Assembly: GCA_002427745.1 (NCBI GenBank)
Contig: DIYF01000068.1
Span: 1 to 9,712, forward strand
Direction of reading: 5' to 3'
From: Roseivirga sp. UBA6061
Lineage (GTDB): Bacteria; Bacteroidota; Bacteroidia; Cytophagales; Cyclobacteriaceae
DNA length: 9,712 nt
Part shown: positions 6,101 to 9,712 of the stretch, piece by piece
Numbering within the stretch: the first letter of the stretch is position 1
Layout: every line of letters begins with the position of its first letter
Translations under genes and position numbers: made by a program
Notes under the pieces: generated by a model
Databases searched by the model: none
What the model was told of the DNA's origin: nothing
The model's input: the letters and a program-made list of their open reading frames with translations, nothing else

Positions 6101-7090
6101 AAAATAATTTCTAGAGGCTACTGCTGATTCGAACTTCGATAACGCTGAAAAATCTCCTATCTCGGGTTTCACTATATCACAATATGCCCTTTGAAAAGCA
6201 GTCTTATTGGGTGAGGCACACATCTCTTCAGTGAGCGGTTTGTAGTTGGTCCAGGGATCAATACCCGAAGAGAGAGCTTTCAGCAATAAATCGGCTGCAA
6301 GCAAGACTCTGCCTGGTCGTGTGTCTTGCAGGCCTCCGCCAAAAGTAACGAGGTATTGATCACCCTGGTCCCGAAAATCCATGTCCACAAAAATGGCTTC
6401 ACCGGCTGCCTCATGAACAAAAACGGCTCGATAGGCCGCAATCAAATCATTGGCTGTAATCTGTATACCCGATTGATTCTTCATGGACCCCAGCAATTGC
6501 AACGTACCCAGTTCAGGGTTGAAATGCGCTCCTTCCCAACGGTTGAATGAAGAGAGTTGGTTTGCCAGCCACTGTGGAGTCAATTTGATTTTCTGATTTA
6601 GGTAGATATCTGGATTAGGCTGATTAATTTTTGCTACTACGCCAGGGTCAAATGCAAGCGCACGAGTATCAAGAGACACGCCCAGCTTTTTGGGCCATTC
6701 GGTAAGTGATAGATTTAAAAATTTGATTTCTTTTTCTTGAGATGAATGATTTTGAAGTTCCTGCAACCATGCCTGCCCATGGTTATTCTTGTCCATGTTG
6801 ACAACAACCCAATAACGGTCATTACTCAAAAGGAAGGGTCCTTCAACCGGGTCTGGCACAAAGAGCTCATGTGCATATGGAGTCAAGGGCTGCTCCAAAG
6901 GGAACCAGTCATTTTCCAAAGCAGCCTTGTTACTCAAAGCAGAGAGAACATGAATATCTACTGGTAATTGACCCAGATTTACCAATAATTTATGATGAGA
7001 ATTCTGCTCAGGCCTTTTCAGAGAAATGTTTTTAGAACAGCATGAAAAGGCGAGCAGTAATACGAAGTATTGTAAAAATCGCTTTACCAT
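3143..7090 (-). CDS. Large lipoprotein of unknown family (1315 aa)
   Basis: An ATG at 7090 opens a lipoprotein signal peptide: a basic start (MVKR), hydrophobic residues 5-16, then LAFSC-C, with C17 the likely lipidated cysteine. The mature protein should sit in the outer membrane or on the surface. Residues 186-279 contain a motif ending TFGGGLQDTRPG (249-260) and a LLLKALSSGIDP helix. Residues 636-726 read YWFYPEF, then YETLSEIFPTLKELNNLVRM and FRWIRD. Both segments resemble, from memory, blocks in large uncharacterised exported proteins of Planctomycetes and Bacteroidota (DUF1598-like). This is inference and needs profile searching. Residues 400-620 are helical. The C-terminal 200 residues have an alternating strand-helix pattern (YVIVDES, EEIVWVTALSESE, LRVMNIGN) without a recognised active site. 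A C7 run occurs at residues 1126-1128. The start overlaps the preceding gene by 7 bases, and the TIR gene follows at once, so the three products are probably made together. Confidence 0.85.
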   Translation of the reverse strand: MVKRFLQYFVLLLAFSCCSKNISLKRPEQNSHHKLLVNLGQLPVDIHVLSALSNKAALENDWFPLEQPLTPYAHELFVPDPVEGPFLLSNDRYWVVVNMDKNNHGQAWLQELQNHSSQEKEIKFLNLSLTEWPKKLGVSLDTRALAFDPGVVAKINQPNPDIYLNQKIKLTPQWLANQLSSFNRWEGAHFNPELGTLQLLGSMKNQSGIQITANDLIAAYRAVFVHEAAGEAIFVDMDFRDQGDQYLVTFGGGLQDTRPGRVLLAADLLLKALSSGIDPWTNYKPLTEEMCASPNKTAFQRAYCDIVKPEIGDFSALSKFESAVASRNYFIHSHLIVLATLEKDAWDYLKKMPERKKEALYNEIRTNGGFFRVPQTEGELKVWVENDDGKYDVESTIRMVKTAFSIEDYQKVIIEETIDRRFWSKDMSRQYASLMFISDEVRCFLRGLSKVQLSQLFNSMDYIQIEKLYELFKKMRKANKNGTSMEYEDLNESDKSKYDAGVDAIYAKISLIVFLSDHQELMGEFFKMSKEDRLIFSFLLSYLLVSPDFFQLVDQLQFHNPICNVSEQVDLAAPINSMESAFLKFVCKHLSEYDRVYLAELIRDQLGDEYKTAAEIRSDNRSGKRLEPGKIHTTRYWFYPEFQVAQLHPDLNTFLFHEPKLQARAEAINSRRGPYEAVGFSDPIPGVSENLDIVNRNYETLSEIFPTLKELNNLVRMLAFFRWIRDYQCDLFDMSAFEETGNYGTPTDRYYPVFQTVIPTQDGGLLKSIGGVDLHSKTQVAYAETRVNALRSQIPSEGKPSHFTFENNELWASDGLMIDLQQQKEVQKTITSRDRSFTVKNDGFQSYLNSRTKDELKYTVTSDSEITNEWISRLTDYSEPGRLIDVFKNYALNSSWTYEQSSGWNWALRDNKGSGETDSVYLADFSNWLEQIDFTGLSNEGIWLLTESFGRDMRMIDFGSSLLFSIKLGSAEYHLLKSHDQVRSLSTEEAERYLLKKWSYGPGTNGDNITQIRLIEEPSYDMINQSNIIRVNPGMSPSYYTREAWDGQLKSYNLTTVNEASNTARPIVISAEQKVFAKGSYPREETSSRSLLAVSASHLGMKKQNGSGEVYLMRNSKGRGLSQLNSPPKVNTRYVIVDESGFSHENKRRLKLAMNSTLNHQSFFFKSDSAPAWDVKPEEIVWVTALSESEITSQISLAIEQGWLDNTSQLRVMNIGNAVMDLGEELFQKADALQMLSAWPHAVDIFTFMPLLESILADNGNEELDTQINLFITKSMRDNVQSPTPMKLRVNRQLPELARVWKELSWKQGLEENRD

Positions 7091-9381
7091 ATCATTACAT
7101 TTTTAAGCCAGTGATCTATTGTGGGTTGGTCTTTTTTAGGGAAACAGATGAAGTGTTCATCATCCAATTGCCAGCGAACGGCATCTTCATGCCAACATTG
7201 GCCGTAATAGCTGGTTTCTACCGTCCATTGAACTGAATTGGTTTCACAAATCGGAACTTCTCCATCCGGGGTGAGCCATATGCCTCCGGGGTCTTTCAGG
7301 CCCGATAATTCATTAAATCTTGTTAGCTCAGGACTGGCCCTCCATTTACTTATATCCTGTTTTGCTACTTGCGGCCTGCTCCCCTGCGTTGAGAGGTTTT
7401 TCCCCTGTTCTAACTGCGTATAAAAATCAGCCGATAGCAGTTCTCGTGCGCCTAACCTGGAAGTCTTTTGGATTACATGTCTTAGTTCAGATTCAAGTGA
7501 GGCTAGTTTTGCCTCAAATTCCGGCCAGTCTTCAATAGCATATAAGGTCTCAAGTTTGTCCGATAACTGTTCACTCATCATACCTCCATCAGCTGCGATG
7601 TTTAGCGTGTGCAGAAGTGTTCGATAGGGCTTCATTTCTTGCATCCGGGTTAGATTGTTAGCAATAGTGTTTATCTCCTGATGCAGATTGAGCTTATTGA
7701 GCCAATAGACAATGCTGGCTGGTTCAAAAGTGCCATACCTTACCCTGAGCAATTTCATATTTTCGATTTGAGCCTGGGTTATACGCTTAAAGAGTGCTTC
7801 AGTAAATTCAATGGGAGGTGGGCGCGTTACCGGTAAGCCTTCGGCTACACGATTTACAATCATATCGAGGTGCCCTGAAACAGTTTTCCGAGCATTGGTA
7901 AGGAGATTAATCTCTTCTTTGATGTGAAAAGGAGTGTGGATGCCCTGCTTCACGCTAATTTCTTCTCTGGCTCTGATCCCGTTATCTAATATCTCGAGGA
8001 TCTTTGATGTGGTGATGGGGTCATCACCCAACCATGCTGATATACCTGTCAGGGGTTGATCAGGGTAGATGTTTTTATAAATGGTGGTTAATTCCGCTTC
8101 GAGGCTGGCGGCTTTCACCGGGTCAATTGACAAACTCTCATAGTATATCTGAGTTCGTGCTTTGAGGTATTCCGGTGTTCCAAAAACGAATTCTTTTTCA
8201 GTACCCTTGGGAATATCAAAGTAGGCAGTGGACCATGTTCCGTTGTCTAGCAGGGCTCCAAGGAGTTTCTTCCTTTGTTTCCAAAGCTTAGCAAGGCCCT
8301 TACGGTCTTTACTGGAAATATTTTGGACATCTTCACTGTCAATAAATTTATCTAAAGTCAGGTCTGGGTCAATGTCCTGGAATGATCGCGGAGATATACC
8401 CGGAGGCAATTTAAAAATCGGATCTGGTGATGAGTAAGGTGGCCCTCTGTATCCATTAGACCGGGTTATGGCCTCTATTTCTCGTTGTAATATCCACTTC
8501 TTTTCCTGTGCTTCCTGAGCTTCAATTTTCTCCAGGTGGTATCCAGTTGTCAAAAAATATTCACGGGTCATATAATGTTCAACCTGAACAGACTTCTTGC
8601 CCATCTGCAAAATCTTTAACCGCTCATTCATAGTATCACTGGTTAACAAGTCCCTCATTTTTGGTAGCAATTCCTCTGAAACACCAAGTTGAAGGTCTAT
8701 CTCTTTGATTTCGTTGTAGAACTGAACGATTCTCAGTTGTTCTGAAACTACCTCGGGAGATCTATCTATTAAATAGAGCGACTCCAGTCTAGCGCTCTCG
8801 TTGATTTGTGCTACCAGTTCAAACCTTCTTTGAATGACCCCCCTGTTCTCTTTGTTATTAAATCTTAAAAAGGAACCCCTCGATGCCAGTTCTTTGTCAA
8901 TCGCAGATAGCGTCTTTTTATATCGCTTAGCAATCAAAGCCGAATTCTCTCCAAATTCGATACTACCAGTCTTGTTGAACATTAATTCATGCCAAAGGCC
9001 GTGGAGCGTTCCGTTTGAGAGTACCGAAAACGCATTAGGAATCTTTTGCTGTGCTTTAATATTCAGCTTATTGAGGTGCGATGCTACCCGCGATTCGGAA
9101 CCCAGCAACTCATTCAGCAGCCTGTTGTTATAGGTTGGTGAATAGTCACTTGAAAAACTATTAAACAGCTTAACTTGTAATTCTGCCTCACCAACCAGCT
9201 TCTTGCTAAGAGAATTGAAATAGCCGGCTGCCTTTTGTTCTCCTTCCCAGGCAAGGGCAAATTCCGATTTTTCAAATGCCTCAAAATTCTCCTGATCCTG
9301 AGCTTTTAAGGAGAAATTGAAAATGATCAGTAAAGAATAAATGAATGCTAATGCTGACTTCTTTAAATGGAGATGCTTCAT
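7084..9381 (-). CDS. Exported helix-rich protein of unknown function (765 aa)
   Basis: The frame is open from an ATG at 9444, but the ATG at 9381 is the better start because it begins a classical Sec signal peptide: MKHLHLKKS, a hydrophobic core (ALAFIYSLLIIFNF), then SLKA before QDQ. Cleavage is likely after A27. No lipobox cysteine is present, so the product is periplasmic, secreted or loosely envelope-bound. Residues 30-310 and 340-665 are almost entirely charged amphipathic helix with coiled-coil character. A proline-rich linker (313-332, GPPYSSPDPIFKLPPG) joins the two halves. The last 70 residues change character to a small Trp/Tyr-rich region holding all three cysteines of the mature protein (C711, C729, C746). 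I do not recognise the family. It is the first gene of the operon, and its stop lies inside the start of the lipoprotein gene (ATGGTAA), which suggests translational coupling and a physical partnership with that lipoprotein. Confidence 0.85.
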   Translation of the reverse strand: MKHLHLKKSALAFIYSLLIIFNFSLKAQDQENFEAFEKSEFALAWEGEQKAAGYFNSLSKKLVGEAELQVKLFNSFSSDYSPTYNNRLLNELLGSESRVASHLNKLNIKAQQKIPNAFSVLSNGTLHGLWHELMFNKTGSIEFGENSALIAKRYKKTLSAIDKELASRGSFLRFNNKENRGVIQRRFELVAQINESARLESLYLIDRSPEVVSEQLRIVQFYNEIKEIDLQLGVSEELLPKMRDLLTSDTMNERLKILQMGKKSVQVEHYMTREYFLTTGYHLEKIEAQEAQEKKWILQREIEAITRSNGYRGPPYSSPDPIFKLPPGISPRSFQDIDPDLTLDKFIDSEDVQNISSKDRKGLAKLWKQRKKLLGALLDNGTWSTAYFDIPKGTEKEFVFGTPEYLKARTQIYYESLSIDPVKAASLEAELTTIYKNIYPDQPLTGISAWLGDDPITTSKILEILDNGIRAREEISVKQGIHTPFHIKEEINLLTNARKTVSGHLDMIVNRVAEGLPVTRPPPIEFTEALFKRITQAQIENMKLLRVRYGTFEPASIVYWLNKLNLHQEINTIANNLTRMQEMKPYRTLLHTLNIAADGGMMSEQLSDKLETLYAIEDWPEFEAKLASLESELRHVIQKTSRLGARELLSADFYTQLEQGKNLSTQGSRPQVAKQDISKWRASPELTRFNELSGLKDPGGIWLTPDGEVPICETNSVQWTVETSYYGQCWHEDAVRWQLDDEHFICFPKKDQPTIDHWLKNVMIW

Positions 9382-9712
9382 GGCTTGACCGGATTTAGGG
9401 TTTTCAGCGTTTTCAAAAGCAGCTTGAAACGCAATTGGTACCATGAAGTTCCTGATTATACGAAGTTGAAAGTATAGTCAAAAGCACCTAAATCAACTCC
9501 TAAAAAACGATGAGCAGAACGATTGATCATCTTGGAGTAATACATTGTTGCATTAAAGTTTAGCGTCATTTAAACTTAACCATTACGAGAACCTGTATTG
9601 ACCCAAATGCCACACACATGCGCCAGCAAAGCGTGTCACATAAGTGCGCCATTGCCGTCCCTCCTATATGGCTAATTGGCCAGACGCTTCTTAGAATAAA
9701 ATACCCCTGCTG
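9382..9712. other. Upstream region of the TIR operon, no gene seen
   Basis: No convincing gene is visible. The part next to the operon holds a promoter candidate (9455-9481) and an imperfect hairpin: ACTCC (9496-9500) with GGAGT (9534-9538), and GATGA (9509-9513) with TCATC (9527-9531) inside it. From about 9600 the sequence becomes GC-richer and repeat-like. Examples are GCGCCA twice (near 9620 and 9646), each preceded by an ACACA/CACAT stretch, and TGGCTAATTGGCCA (9669-9682). This end resembles the repeat DNA at the left end in style but not in sequence. Confidence 0.5.
9455..9481 (-). promoter_or_regulatory. Weak promoter candidate for the TIR operon
   Basis: On the minus strand TTGACT (9481-9476) is followed after 15 bases by TATAAT (9460-9455). 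The same -35-like box reads CTTTTGAC, so a Bacteroidota -33 TTTG with an 18-base spacer to the -7 position is an alternative reading. Transcription would start near 9448 and give a leader of about 65 bases before the ATG at 9381. The spacing is short for a standard sigma-70 promoter, so confidence is low. Confidence 0.3.

Noticed and set aside
9382..9444. Start of the exported protein at the upstream ATG (9444), adding 21 residues.
   Set aside because: The extra residues are polar and would bury the signal peptide. The ATG at 9381 places a classical Sec signal at the N-terminus.
9566..9652. 28-codon minus-strand frame (ATG at 9652) with GGAGGG shortly upstream.
   Set aside because: It lies within repeat-like sequence, is rich in Cys/Met/Val without pattern, and has no support beyond an open frame.

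Overview
The window looks like accessory DNA from a Bacteroidota genome, probably a Cytophagales-type marine or soil bacterium. This is inferred from an AT-leaning coding style, a large secreted lipoprotein, almost no strong Shine-Dalgarno signals, a match to the Bacteroidota -7 promoter consensus (TAnnTTTG), and palindrome-rich intergenic DNA of a kind often seen in that phylum. No rRNA, tRNA, transposase, integrase or CRISPR array is visible.

Layout. Positions 1-630 hold no credible gene, only nested palindromes, inverted repeats and short direct repeats. Positions 631-1572 (minus) encode a 313-residue membrane-anchored coiled-coil protein whose C-terminus resembles a phage tail-fibre or H-type-lectin-like beta domain. 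Positions 1573-1882 are a divergent intergenic region. It carries promoter-like signals for both directions and a compact candidate structured RNA at 1782-1852. A small plus-strand gene (1883-2167) of unknown function follows and ends at a good hairpin terminator.

The main feature is a tightly packed three-gene minus-strand operon read from 9381 down to 2332. In order of transcription it encodes a 765-residue exported helical protein, a 1315-residue lipoprotein, and a cytoplasmic TIR-domain protein with a recognisable NADase-type catalytic glutamate. The first two genes overlap by 7 bases (ATGGTAA). The second and third are joined by TGACATG, or overlap by 20 bases if a TTG start is used. Positions 9445-9712 are non-coding, with a weak promoter candidate and repeat-like sequence.

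How the genes may work together is inference. The operon pairs two envelope or secreted proteins of unrecognised family with a likely NAD-consuming TIR effector in the cytoplasm. This differs from the TIR defence arrangements I know (Thoeris, TIR-SAVED or TIR-STING CBASS, TIR-associated Argonautes), whose partners are all cytoplasmic. An envelope-sensing TIR system, or a surface or secretion system that uses TIR signalling, are the two readings worth testing. The 313-residue protein lies nearby on the same strand but is separated by an opposing gene, so it is a separate transcription unit.
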